Below are positions 25,085 through 37,018 of a stretch of DNA of 64,000 bases, in pieces. A program made the translations under genes and the position numbers. Position 1 is the stretch's first letter, and every line of letters begins with the position of its first letter. The notes under the pieces are model-generated. The model was given only the letters and a program-made list of their open reading frames with translations, did not search any database and was not told the DNA's origin. Source of the DNA: Rhodeus uyekii (taxonomy: Eukaryota > Chordata > Actinopteri > Cypriniformes > Acheilognathidae); the NCBI GenBank assembly GCA_037043235.1, contig JAWRVZ010000109.1:1684501-1748500 (forward strand). The letters are read 5' to 3'.

Positions 25085-26925
25085 AGATTCTAAGGCCCAG
25101 TTTACACCTGGGCCTTATTAAGATGTAGTCAGGGTTCTGGCACTTTGGTCTAGTTTTCTAGTGACACTTAAACTCTGACTCTGCGTTATTGTTGTGTCTT
25201 TATGGGCGCGCGTACCTTTGAGTGTCTTGAGTCGCACACTCTCTTGTCTGTGAAGTGTCTTGTGTTCGATCCCGACACTTTGGTCTTGTTCAGTTTTAGT
25301 TTTGTGTCGGGATTCGGACATTCATGGCCTGTGTGTTTGTCCTTGTTGGGAGCGTTCGCTCGTCTTCGTGCTCTACGTCATGTGAGCCGGCGCGGTTTCG
25401 AGCTTTGCTCTGGCTGCACGCTCTCTTGTCCGTGTGTATTGTTGTGAAGCCCATGGTTCACAGTGCTGTCATGTTGTGTCCTTTCAATCGTGTAACCCCA
25501 CCCGTCTTGTTCCCTCATTATTGTTTGATTTGCCCCACTTGCCTTCCCTCATTCATCCGCCTCATGTGTTCCCTATTTATTCTCCTGGTGTGTTGCTGTC
25601 CTGTGCTGCTCCATTGTCTTTTATGTCTTAATGCTGCTTTGTCAGATCGTGTCTTGTCGATCCATTCTGAGTCCAGTCAAGTCCAGTCAGTTTAGTTTTC
25701 TAGTTAGACTGGTCTCATTTTCCCACTCAGGGTTATTTTGTTTTATTTTTTATTTTTAAATAAAGTAAACCTTCTTCTTGCATTTGAGTCCTCACTTCCT
25801 CCCTCAAACAACCCTGACAGATGTGTTTTGTTCGATCGGATAGTTATCGGTTTGTTATTGTTACCTTTCTTTGCTTTTCTGTATTTTTCCACAAAATAAG
25901 GATGAATATTGTCTGTTTCCCACAGATAGAACATGTTATCAGAATGTTTTGAAAGTCTTTCTGTTGATAGTTGGAGCCTGAGCCGAGTTCAGCCTTGGAG
26001 AACCTGTGTATCTCTGTCTCTGTGTGTGTGTGTGTGTGTGTGTTAATATGGTCTGTATTGGTGAGGTGATTAACTGGCACCATAAGGAGACATTCCTGCC
26101 ACGTGGAAGGTCACTAACCCGTCACCCATGTGATCAACGAAGATCTGCTTCAGACTGTCTGCTCTTGTGTGTAAAATTACTAGTTTTGTTTATCTTTCTT
26201 TCTTAGCGAATCAGAATCATTGAACCGTCATCATTGATGTAGTTAGCACCCTCTGTTAGAGTATAATTGCTGTAATAATGTTATTGTATGTGGGGCGGCC
26301 TACGAACTCCTTGTGAGACCTGAAGCTTCTGCTGATGAAACTGCAAACTAAACTTCACTAAAATGTCTTCTATTGACTGCACCTCTGACTCCTGCTCTTC
26401 ATCATATCTGTTCCTCGGGTCTGTAACTGTAAATCTCCCTACAAACCGAATTGCTTTCCTACAGTAGTGTAAACACTCATAATGTGTTTAAACAGCCACA
26501 AAACACCGTCTTCTCTTCGTCTACTGACCTAATGACTGAACATTATGGGATGTGTGCTAGCCAGACAGGATTTAAACTTTGTCGAGAAACGTACTAAGCT
26601 CAATGTTCTCTGACAGCATTTGGTGTGGTTTTGCGGCTGTCAGAGCAGAAACTAAAGCTGCTGCTCTCCATATGTTTTTCTGTCGGCTCCAGACACGTCC
26701 ATATGTAAATTACACAAGCTTATTTTGTCCATTAAATCGAAAGATTTGTGAAAAACATACATTTACCCACCCATAGAAATCAACCAATCAAATCAAGTGG
26801 ACAAAAGAGACAGATTAAAACACCAGTTGTAAATGGGAATGTGTTTCCCTCGTCCACTTGTTATCCGATCGAACAAAACACAACTTAATACCAGGAGTGA
26901 ACATTGCCAATCTGACCATTTATGA
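25085..26925. mobile_element. TIR element (hAT-like) split by an LTR
   Basis: The left end reads 'cccagtttacacctggg' and 'ttattaagatg'. After the LTR it resumes with 'tgtgttttgttcgatcggat'. The right end (26862-26915) is its inverse: 'tatccgatcgaacaaaacac' then 'ttaataccaggagtgaac'. The inner 21 bp of the inverted repeat are identical on both sides. Without the LTR the element is about 1.1 kb. The sequence resembles a common fish family I associate with hAT, but its target duplication is not resolved. No transposase is visible. Confidence 0.65.
25126..25818 (+). mobile_element. Solo LTR inserted in a TIR element
   Basis: 693 bp flanked by AGATG on both sides (25121-25125 and 25819-25823). 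The termini are short inverted repeats, GTCAGGGTT near the start and AACCCTGAC at the end, as in the TGTCAGGG...CCCTGACA class of fish LTRs; the left end seems to carry extra bases. AATAAA lies at about 25758, followed by 'gcatttgagtcctc', typical of U5. Reading the host without it restores the inverted repeat of the surrounding element. Confidence 0.8.
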
Positions 26926-27349
26926 AAATGTGCTGTCCTGACTGGTCTACAATACACTACCAGCTGGTGGGACAGTGGTTTAAGTAGTAAACCTTGAATC
27001 TCTGACAGAAAGCAGAGCAGAAATTTATATTTTCTGTGAAGGCTACTTTAAGTGAATTTCACAACACATGCGTGTGTATTGCGTGCAGATCAGATGTCAT
27101 GCGCATGAGGGATTAAAATGAGCTCACGGGCTCCCGTTTTTTTCGCACATAGATCTGTTATCCGTTCACGGATGTAATTTATGTACATGCAAACATCAGT
27201 TTTGCGCTCATTTCTTTTTGCCATGGATTTGTTGCCATAGTCGACTTCCGTACACAACTCCCACGAGTCTTCCGTATTGTGTTTGCGTTCTCTATGTAAT
27301 CTACGGTATCTCCTCCTCCTCCTCCTCCGTACATGCCGCCATTAAAATT
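26926..27349. other. Unique sequence, no gene seen
   Basis: Contains a short (TCC)n near 27310-27327 just before the MITE fragment. No other feature. Confidence 0.5.
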
Positions 27350-27550
27350 AGAACTCATAATTAAAACACATTTTATTTTATATCACAGGAATCCTTATAT
27401 ACTATAATTTTGTGTGTGTGTCTCTATAGCAATTAAAACATGTTTTTCCATTGTTATTAGCACAGATAAAGGAGTTTTTTAGAGGGCTGGAACGAATTTA
27501 AAAAAAAAATTCTTATGGGAATCTTTTTTTGAGATCTCAAGGCATCACTG
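27350..27550 (+). mobile_element. TA-flanked MITE, copy 2, 5'-truncated
   Basis: It matches 12148-12424 of copy 1 ('gaactcataattaaaac', 'cacaggaatccttatatact') and ends 'ctcaaggcatcactg' followed by TA. The left half, including the left TIR, is missing. Confidence 0.85.
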
Positions 27551-28952
27551 TACTATGATAAGTCCATAGTACTTACGTATTATGTATTACGTAGAATACG
27601 TTTTATATAATAATGTATACGTGCCATATTTCCCTATAAATGTGTCCCATTAAAATTGACTTGCTCCTCTGAACAAAATCTTCTACGTCTGTTGAATCTA
27701 AAGTTGTGTGTGCTTGTTTGGACAATAGCAGCGTAATGGAGGTCTGTGGGTGTGGTGTCGGCAGTAGGAGATGGCGCAGACCCCTGTAATGCGATGAAAG
27801 ACTGGTCCAACTGACAGCCCATAATTACCTCTCATTTACTGTCATTAACAGACAGAGAGAGGCTGCTCACACAGGGCAAGGGCTCGATTAATGATGCAGC
27901 CCCCATCATCTCTAAGACTCTCACTTTTACACCCTTCAGACATCTGGAAGAGTTGTAATGATGTATTACCGATTTATAAACCACGTAATTCTTTCTTACC
28001 TGTTCAGGACTGCTGGTGGACAGAGGCTTTATCCTACAGCTACTGGAAATTCATATATCATATCCTGGGGCAATGTTTTCCTTCTGATCCAGGGGGAGAA
28101 TGTGTGCATTTGAGGTGAGGTCAAGGTTTTGATGCCTTCCACCCTTCTTCATCTCACCTCTTCCTCCTCCTCCTCCTCCTTCTATCCATTGTTGGTTCTC
28201 TGTACTCTGCCTCTCCCTCTCAGAGGACGAATCTCAAAGTTGGTTCTATGATTAAATATTCAGAAGACAGGATGAATATTGTCTCAGTATGAGGTAAAAA
28301 CAGGAGGGGAAGTGTGAGCAGGACAGAGACCAAGAGTACGGCTAGAGAGAAATCCTTCTAAAAAAAAGCATGCAATGCCAACTTGGTAAAGCTGGTATTT
28401 GGATCCTTGCGACTGGTTTGTTTGCCAGCTTTAACCAGTTCCCAGTTTGACCTCAACCCCACCTGTCAGTCCAAATGATTAACCCTGCAGACCACCTATA
28501 AAACCCTGCAAAACCAAAACTTCTAGCTGTTTTTTTAACAATATTTTCCATTTGTTCCACATCGAGAGTCTTCTCGCTCTCATTTAAGCTGATCTTTATG
28601 CAGCACACTATTTGTCAGCGTTGATGATGAATCTGTTTATGTGTAGAATATACTGATTTCCCCCGAGTGGGATCTCTCCCTTTGTCTCGCGCTCCCTCCG
28701 TTCTTTTTCAAATATCCATCTATCAATCTATCACTGCCATAGATCACAGACTGAAGTATTCGGTCCTAAATGAACACTTTGATGGGTCCAGTTTATCATC
28801 CAATTTCTTCAATGGCATTCTGGTATCTCCAGAAATTTAGTTGTAATGCACTGTGGAATAAAACCTCTGCCTCCTACTATTTTTGTCCGTTGACAAAAGC
28901 CAGGAGCACACTGTATGATTTTGAAATCATAAAAGCTTTATGATGGCATAAA
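27551..28952. other. Unique sequence, no gene seen
   Basis: A (TCC)n tract lies at about 28158-28180. Short frames without motifs. No repeat family was recognised. Confidence 0.5.
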
Positions 28953-29112
28953 GCTTTCCTGTGTGTCTAACAGTAGAGTAGTGCTTGCAACATCAAGGTC
29001 ATGGGTTCGATTCCCAGGGAAAGCAAGAACTGATTAGAATGTCAATGTGTTTCTTGAATGCAATGCAAGTCGCTTTGAATAAAAGCATCTGATAAATGCA
29101 TGAATGTGAAAT
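28953..29112 (+). mobile_element. tRNA-headed SINE, full length
   Basis: The acceptor-like arms gctttcc/ggaaagc pair perfectly and box B is 'gggttcgattcccagg'. The box A region has drifted ('tgtgtctaacagtagag'). The full core ('gtcgctttgaataaaagc') and tail 'gcatgaatgtgaaat' follow. Confidence 0.93.
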
Positions 29113-29344
29113 AAAAGACTTCATAAGAGCAGCTTTGCTCACTGATAGCTGATTAACTGCCTCAATCCGTCATATTTTTTGTTGAAGTTTTGACATTTTG
29201 GTAAATGTAAGCAGTTCTCAAAAGGTGAACTTTTAAAAAATATGTATAATGGACGGCACTAGGATGATCATTTAACCAACAGGATAAATGATGATGATTA
29301 TTTGAAAAAGAGAATTTGAGTGAAACATGTTGACAAAATATTCT

Positions 29345-29470
29345 TAAAAATGCTGGGCTGTTGTTGTTGTTTGAGTCAAAAATGCACAAACCCAAATGTT
29401 GGTTTAAATTTTGTAATTACGTTTTTAAACCAACATTTGGGTTTGTGCATTTTTGACCCAAATATATTAG
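29345..29470. repeat. Foldback repeat with near-perfect 38-bp arms
   Basis: Arm 1 at 29371-29408 and arm 2 at 29424-29461 are inverted copies over 38 bp with one mismatch (agtc against gacc), separated by 15 nt. The arms contain 'aaacccaaatgttggttt'. The element is related to 57955-58050 ('acaaacccaagcattgggt'), so it belongs to a dispersed fish family. Such a foldback could extrude or be transcribed as a hairpin. Confidence 0.85.
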
Positions 29471-29883
29471 TCCAAAAGTATGTTTTATATGATATACAAT
29501 AAAAAGATTTACTAATACTGTTTATTTAACCGAAATTATTTAACATAACCCATAACGCATAGCCTGGACTAATCATGTTCTGATTACTTCCACTTTTGTT
29601 ATTATCTCGTCACAGCGAGGCTCTGTGACTAGACTCTTATTTTGAAAGAGACTCTTACCGGCACTGACTTTGAACATACATGCACTTCTCATTGTAACAT
29701 CACACATTATTAGTTTTGAACAGATGTTTGTGTCAGTGATTGTGTATTGTTTAGTGTTGTTCCTGTCCTCGTAATGCCATTTTCTTTATCAGTTTTAATT
29801 AGTTATACATTTTTTGTTGATTTAGGTATTGTTGTGTTAAGAAGTTACACAAGACCAGTGATCATGTTAATTGTTTCCATACA
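29471..29883. other. Unique sequence, no gene seen
   Basis: Two small plus-strand frames without recognisable motifs. AT-rich. Confidence 0.5.
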
Positions 29884-30382
29884 CAGTAATACCTTGAGAA
29901 TATCTCAAAGAATTTTTTCCCATAAGAAATAACAGAAAAAAAATTAATCTGTTCTGCCCATCTAAAAAACTCCATTATTAGTGCTAATAATGGAAAAAAC
30001 ATGTTTTAATTGCTATAGAGACACACACACACACAATATTTTAGAAAATAAGGATTCGTATGATATAAAATAAAATGTGGTTTTAATTATGAGTTCTTCC
30101 CTTCGAGACAGACGATACAGTAGCAGCTAATGACAGAGGAGGAGGAGGAGGAAGAGGAAGAAGAAGAGGAGGAGGAGGAGGAGGAGGGATAATGGAGATA
30201 ACACAATACAGAAGTGTAGTGTTTCTCCCGTGTTGTGTATTGGATAGACTCAGAAGCTCATATGTATTATTATTGAACACTCATAACTGGTGCTGCTCCC
30301 AGCTTAATACTGGTGAATCACTCGTTGCCCCCGGTAACCCCCGCTGTAAAACCAAGCTGCCTCTAGTGGAGATCATATGCAA
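29884..30382 (-). mobile_element. TA-type MITE, copy 3, left half
   Basis: Begins CAGTAATACCTTGAG. It runs through the reverse complement of copy 1 ('ttataaaataaaatgtgg'-like phrases, 'gcctctagtggagatcatat') and stops at 'gcaa' where the 17.4-kb array begins. A (GAG)n/(GAA)n tract sits at 30137-30186. The other half resumes at 47799. The flanking TA on the left has mutated to CA. Confidence 0.88.
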
Positions 30383-33013
30383 CTAGATAGAGGAAGTTTA
30401 TGATATAAACTTCAGTTGGCTTGAGAAAGCCTATCGTGAAAGTTAAATTTATTTGTAAAAGCTTAAAAAGTTGTTTAAGTTTACAGATAGATAGATGGAA
30501 AGAATTAGATCTTGAGCATATATACACTTGTTAGTTATTGCTTTGCGTTGTTTCTAGGCAGTTACTAAGGTGTCGTTATGTTCTTTGATCATAATTTAAT
30601 CTTTAATCAATTGATGATCAATTTTGCTAGCAAGATTTAATGTTAATTATCTTGTTGATAGCAAGATTTAGTATGAATTCCGAAGTCATTAGCAACATTT
30701 AACATAAATAAGCATGTTGCTGGCAAGAATTCGCTGAATTAGCATATTGGTAGCAAGATTTATTGTTAATTAACAAGTTGCTATCAAGATTTAACATGAT
30801 CTAGCATGTCACTAGTGAGAATTTGCGTGATCTAGCATGTTGCTAGCAAGATTTAACATTAATTAACAAGACGCTATTGACATTTAGTGTGAACTAACAT
30901 GTCGCTAGTGAGATTTGTTAATTCGTAGGTCGCTTGTGAGATTTAACATGAGTTAACATGTCACTGACGAGAATGAATGTTATTTAACAAGTCACTAGTG
31001 AGATTTAATGTTTTAAAGAACACAAGAGTCAGTTGACGCAGAGACTGGAGGTTATTGATGATTCAGCTGAACAGTGAGTGGTCTGAAATATCAAAGAATA
31101 ATAATGAATATTAAATATAAATCTAAAATAAACAACATTTACATTGGTAATAAACATGAGTAAATTATTAATTGATTACAGAAGTGTTGCAATACTTGGT
31201 TAGTGCACAAATTGGCATCTAGGGAACATACATGGAGTTTTTTCATCAAGAGGGATCATCGGTGTTGTAACGAAATACCAAAAAATAAATAACAATGCTT
31301 TTTGATCCCCAAAGTGTTGGAAAATTGCAATTAGTTTATAAAAATGTTTACGGTTTAATTACATCCTTGGCTTTTAACGGTCAGTTTTCACTAATGTGAA
31401 TAATACTTTGTTTTATTTCTATTTTAAAGATGCAATTAAGCATTATTAATATAGTCTTGCCACTTTTAAAACAGACTGCAGTTACACTACATGTACATGG
31501 AGCCCTTTATACATTTATTTACTATATAAATGTGTGTATAGATAGATAGATATGTATGTGTATATATATGTATATATGTGTGTGTGTGTGTGTATAAAGC
31601 CTTTCTTCATGTGAAATAAAATAACTTAAATATTAGTATTTCTTAAATCATTCCTGCACAATTACAATGGGGATAGTAATGCTGTTTTTTCTAATCTCAA
31701 GCAGTTTTCAGATTGAATCGATCTGCCATGTCAGACTTCAGTTCAACACGGCAATTATAGCAGATAAAGGAATCAACGCAATGTAATATTTGTATAAAGC
31801 CTTCCTCCATGGGAAACAAAATAACTTAAATATTAGTATTTTTAAAATAATTCCTGATCATGTAATGCAGCAGAGTAATGCAGTTTTTTAACTCAAGCAG
31901 TTTACAGTTTGAAGCGATCTGCCATCGTTTTTGCATCCTTTTAAATACCTTATTTCATTTATTGTTTAAGTGTTCACAAAACATCGATCTATCAGCGAAT
32001 CTGCTCAGGAAGCGCGTTTGAACTCGAGAACAGGAGTCAGACTTTAGTTAAAAGCCGATAAAAGAATTAACACAATGTAACTATATACTCAAGAATTAGT
32101 TATAAATAACTTTGACTGTTAGACGCTGCATTTGAAGAGAGTCAGCGCGCGCGCTGCTCAGGGAAGCATTTTACATGTATCTGCCTTCCCCATGCAAACA
32201 CGAGCGAGAGTCAGAATTCGGCAATAAAGTACATAAATGAGCGCTATAAATAAACTTAGGCGATTAGACGGTTATGCTTTGGCGCGAGTCCAGGAGGACG
32301 CGCGTTTAAACTTCACTTACCTTCCCCATAGTAATGTACTCCGTTGCCGAGTAAAGACGAATGAGAGTCAGAATTTGGCCATATAAGTGCATAAATCTTC
32401 AAGGAAACACGCTGCAGCGGTTACTTGATAATCGGAAACAATTTCCGTTTGATCATAAACTCTCTCACATAAATCTATTTTAGGAGATTATGATCTCTCT
32501 CTCCAGCAGTAATGGCGTCTTTGAAAAGCTTTGAGGCTTTGAATTGCAGCGCTCTGATTCGTTCAAACTTCAGTGCTCTCACTGACAGGGGTGTAATTTT
32601 GTGATATTATGTATGTAAAATAGAGAGATTTAACTTACTAATTAAAGTAAAAAATCGATTGTAGACCTGCAAGTTTTTTTTCAGGATTTAAAAAAATAAA
32701 ATGCATGCCCATTGGAATGGACATGTTCACACATACTGTATTGAAATGTATTATATATCAGGTGTAATGTTGTGATGTTACCAACAGATGGAGTGGACGC
32801 TCTATCTAAAATTCAGTTTTCACTTCATTAGTGAAAGTCTATGGAGATTTTATGACTTTAATCTTCAGTTTTATCAAAAATCATAAGTCTGATCAGTCTG
32901 AAAAGGGATAGCAACTCAAGTCAGAACAGGTCTGAAGTCTGAGCAGAGTTTAGTGGTTGTAGCTTTAAAGCTCTAGGAGGAGATGCATTGAGAATTTTAG
33001 GTAAGAAGAATAA
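30383..33013 (-). repeat. Array unit A (2631 bp)
   Basis: Complete unit at the element's 3' side of the array. It includes the internal minisatellite (30626-31010), a GATA/TATG tract (31538-31597) and the longer form of the middle region (31740-32340), which B and C lack. By eye it is closest to unit F, sharing 'attgctttgcgttg' and 'aaattattaattg'. Confidence 0.9.
30626..31010. repeat. Internal 'gctagcaagattta' minisatellite of the units
   Basis: Roughly a dozen degenerate ~30-38-bp repeats built on 'gttgctagcaagattta' and 'catgtcactagtgagattt'. The same block recurs in B, C, D and F and is mostly deleted in E. Internal tandem repeats of this kind are a feature of non-autonomous Helentron-type elements. 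Confidence 0.85.
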
Positions 33014-34188
33014 CTAGATAGAGGAAGTTTATGATATAAACTTCAGTTGGCTTGAGAAAGCCTATCCTGAAAGTTAAATTTATTTGTAAAAGCTTAAAAA
33101 GTTGTTTAAGTTTACAGATAGATAGATGGAAAGAATTAGATCTTGAGCATATATACACTTGTTAGTTATTGCCTTGCGTTGTTTCTAGGCAGTTACTAAG
33201 GTGTCGTTATGTTCTTTGATCATAATTTAATCTTTAATCAATTGATGATCAATTTTGCTAGCAAGATTTAATGTTAATTATCTTGTTGCTAGCAAGATTT
33301 AGAATGAATTCCGAAGTCATTAGCAACATTTAACATAAATAAGCATGCTGCTGGCAAGAATTCGCTGAATTAGCATATTGGTAGCAAGATTTATTGTTAA
33401 TTAACAAGTTGCTATCAAGATTTAGCATGATCTAGCATGTCACTAGTGAGAATTTGCGTGATCTAGCATGTTGCTAGCAAGATTTAACGTTAATTAACAA
33501 GACGCTATTGACATTTAGTGTGAACTAACATGTCGCTAGTGAGATTTGTTAATTCGTAGGTCGCTTGTGAGATTTAACATGAGTTAACATGTCACTGACG
33601 AGAATGAATGTTATTTAACAAGTCACTAGTGAGATTTAATGTTTTAAAGAACACAAGAGTCAGTTGACGCAGAGACTGGAGGTTATTGATGATTCAGCTG
33701 AACAGTGAGTGGTCTGAAATATCAAAGAATAATAATGAATATTAAATATAAATCTAAAATAAACAACATTTACATTGGTAATAAACATGAGTAAATAATT
33801 AATTGATTACAGAAGTGTTGCAATACTTGGTTAGTGCACAAAATGGCATCTAGGGAACATACATGGAGTTTTTTCATCATGAGGGATCATCGGTGTTGTA
33901 ACGAAATACCAAAAAATAAATAACAATGCTTTTTGATCCCCAAAGTGTTGAAAATTGCAATTAGTTTATAAAAATGTTTACGGTTTAATTACATCCTTGG
34001 CTTTTAACGGTCAGTTTTCACTAATGTGAATAATACTTTGTTTTATTTCTATTTTAAAGATGTAATTAAGCATTATTAATATAGTCTTGCCACTTTCAAA
34101 ACAGACTGCAGTTACACTACATGTATATGGAGCCCTTTATACATTTATTTACTATATAAATGTGTGTATAGATAGATAGATAGATATG

Positions 34189-34267
<79 letters not shown>

Positions 34268-35263
34268 ATAAAGCCTTTCTTCATGTGAAATAAAATAACT
34301 TAAATATTAGTATTTCTTAAATCATTCCTGCACAATTACAATGGGGATAGTAATGCTGTTTTTTTCTAATCTCAAGCAGTTTTCAGATTGAATCGATCTG
34401 CCATGTCAGACTTCAGTTCAACACGGCAATTATAGCAGATAAAGGAATCAAGGCAATGTAATATTTACTCAGGCATAAGTTATAAATAAACTTAAGTGCT
34501 TTGACGCGAGTGCGCGAGGACGCGCGTTTGAAGTTCATTGAGAGTTGCCGTTCCCATAGTAATCTACTCAGCGGGCGAAAGCCTTTGCCGAGTAAACACG
34601 AATGAGAGTCAGAATTTGGCCATATAAGTACATAAATCTTCAAGGAAACACGCTGCAGCGGTTACTTGATAATCGGAAACAATTTCCGTTTGATCATAAA
34701 CTCTCTCACATAAATCTATTTTAGGAGATTATGATCTCTCTCTCCAGCAGTAATGGCGTCTTTGAAAAGCTTTGAGGCTTTGAATTGCAGCGCTCTGATT
34801 CGTTCAAACGTCAGTGCTCTCACTGACAGGGGTGTAATTTTGTGATATTATGTATGTAAAATAGAGAGATTTAACTTACTAATTAAAGTAAAAAATCGAT
34901 TGTAGACCTGCAAGTTTTTTTTCAGGATTTAAAAAAATAAAATGCATGCCCATTGGAATGGACATGTTCACACATACTGTATTGAAATGTATTATATATC
35001 AGGTGTAATGTTGTGATGTTACCAACAGATGGAGTGGACGCTCTATCTAAAATTCAGTTTTCACTTCATTAGTGAAAGTCTATGGAGATTTTATGACTTT
35101 AATCTTCAGTTTTATCAAAAATCATAAGTCTGATCAGTCTGAAAAGGGATAGCAACTCAAGTCAGAACAGGTCTGAAGTCTGAGCAGAGTTTAGTGGTTG
35201 TAGCTTTAAAGCTCTAGGAGGAGATGCTCTGAGAATTTTAGGTAAGAAGAATAATAATAATAA
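33014..35263 (-). repeat. Array unit B (2250 bp)
   Basis: Shares with C a shorter middle region ('gcaatgtaatatttactcag', then 'gaagttcattgagagttgcc') in place of the longer A-type sequence, and has a long pure (TA)n at about 34196-34246. The junction with C is 'aataataataataactag'. Confidence 0.9.
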
Positions 35264-35403
35264 CTAGATAGAGGAAGTTTATGATATAAACTTCAGTTGG
35301 CTTGAGAAAGCCTATCCTGAAAGTTAAATTTATTTGTAAAAGCTTAAAAAGTTGTTTAAGTTTACAGATAGATAGATGGAAAGAATTAGATCTTGAGCAT
35401 ATA

Positions 35404-37018
35404 CAGTTTTATGCAAAGGTTTGGGCACCCCTAATAATTATCATAATTTCAGTTTATAATGTGCCGGGCTTTCAAAGCCACAACTTCATTTGGATATAAT
35501 TTATACCTTATGAAAACAGTAACATTTCAGTTCTGAAATGGCATTTATTGAATCAACAGAAACAATACAATTTGAGTCATAGCAAAAACAGACAGGTGCA
35601 AAAATGTGGGCACCCCAATGAAATTATCACATTAATATTTAGTAGAGCCCCCTTTTGCTGAAATAACAGCATGTAGTCGCTTCTTATAGCCACTGAGAAG
35701 TCCCTGGATTCTGGTTGCAGGTATTTTGGACCATTCTTCCTTGCAAAATGTCTCCAGTTCAGTCAGGTTTGATGGTTTCCGAGTGTGGACAACCTCCTTC
35801 AAATCATTACATAGATTTTCGATGATATTCAAGTCTGGACTGCGATGGCCATTCTAGAACATTGTATCTGTGTCTGACCATGAATTCCTTGGTAGATTTG
35901 GAGCAATGCTTTGGATCATTATCCTGCTGAAACAACCAACCCTGGCATAACTTCATCCTCTTGACTGATTCTTGAACACTGTTCTTAAGAATCTGCTGAT
36001 ACTGGATGGAATCCATTTGACCCTCAACTTTGACAAGGTTTCCAGTACCTGTGCTTGCCCCATAGCATGAAGGACCCACCACCACATTTTACAGTAGGGA
36101 GCAAGTTCTTCTCCTGGAACGCTGTGTTCTTTTTCCTCCATACAAAGCTCTTCTGGTTGTGACCAAACAGCTCTATCTCAGTTTCATCTGTCCACAGAAC
36201 TTGTCCAGATGAGCCTTTGCATACCTCAAATGACTCTGTTTGTTGGCAAGACGCGGAAAAGGCTTTTTCCGCATCACCCTTTCATTGAGCTGTTCCTTGT
36301 GCAAAGTACGCTGGACTGTGGAACGATGTACAATGACACCATCAGCAGCGAGATGTTCTTGGAGATCTTTGGAGGTGGTCTGTAAATTGTATTTGACCAT
36401 TCTAACCATACTTCGCCTTTGCCTTTCAGATATCTTTCTTGGCCTGCCACATCTTTCCTTCACATGGACTGTTCCTGTTGCCTTCCATTTTCTAACTATA
36501 TTTCTGACTGGAGACAGGGACCTTAAACCTTTGTGATAACTTTTAACATGCTTCTCCTAACTCACACTGATGAATTATCCTAGTTTTTAAGTCATTGGGG
36601 AGTTCTTTTGAGGTTCCCATGTTGCTACTTTCCAGTAGAGAATCGAAGAGAAGCACAACTGGCAATTAGCAAACTTAAATATCCTTTTTCATGATTGGTT
36701 GCACCTGTGTTTCCAGTCTAATGTTCATTGAGCCAATAACATCAATTTTGTGTTGCAAACAATCAGCATTAAGTGACTACAGGTATTCAAATCAACACAA
36801 TTGAAAGGGTGGCCAAACGTTTGCACCGCCTATTTGTCACATTGTATTTTATTTCATACAACTAAATACTGCTACACTAAGTATTTTGGTCTGAAAAACA
36901 TTGCTTTATCAAGCTTTCTCTAGAAAATGAATGGCATATCACTAGGATCTTTACTTAAAAAGATTGAGCAGATTACCATGCAGCCTCAGAAAGGTGCCTA
37001 AACTTTTGCATAAAACTG
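35404..37018 (-). mobile_element. Tc1-like DNA transposon, full length, TA duplication
   Basis: 1615 bp between TA dinucleotides (35402-35403 and 37019-37020). The empty site 'gcatatatacacttg' is present in units A, B and F. The termini are CAGTTTTATGCAAAGGTTTG and, inverted, CAGTTTTATGCAAAAGTTTA. A second, inner repeat with 'gtgggcacccc' lies near 35604 and a matching one near 36808, giving the inverted/direct-repeat layout (about 200 bp per end) typical of fish Tc1-like elements. It carries one broken transposase gene. Confidence 0.95.
35632..36620 (-). pseudogene. Tc1-like transposase, frameshifted
   Basis: About 329 codons, the usual Tc1 length, from an ATG at 36620 (MGTSKELPNDLK) to a stop near 35632. 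In order: N-terminal helix-turn-helix region, then GRPRKISERQRR (the GRPR box between the two DNA-binding subdomains), the second helix-turn-helix (STVQRTLH), a W-x-x-x-x-S region, QQDNDPKHCSK (second catalytic Asp), EWPSQS and IENLCNDLK (third catalytic residue, Glu of DD34E). Stop codons appear within the first 30 codons and at least two frameshifts split the rest, so no active enzyme can be made. Confidence 0.95.

Noticed and set aside
30626..31010. CRISPR-like regular repeats
   Set aside because: The repeats are degenerate and contiguous with no unique spacers, and the DNA is from a vertebrate. It is a minisatellite in a transposable element.
34413..34643. 76-codon frame present twice, identically (also 38274-38504)
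   Set aside because: The identity only reflects the recent duplication of array units B and C. The frame is absent or broken in the other units.
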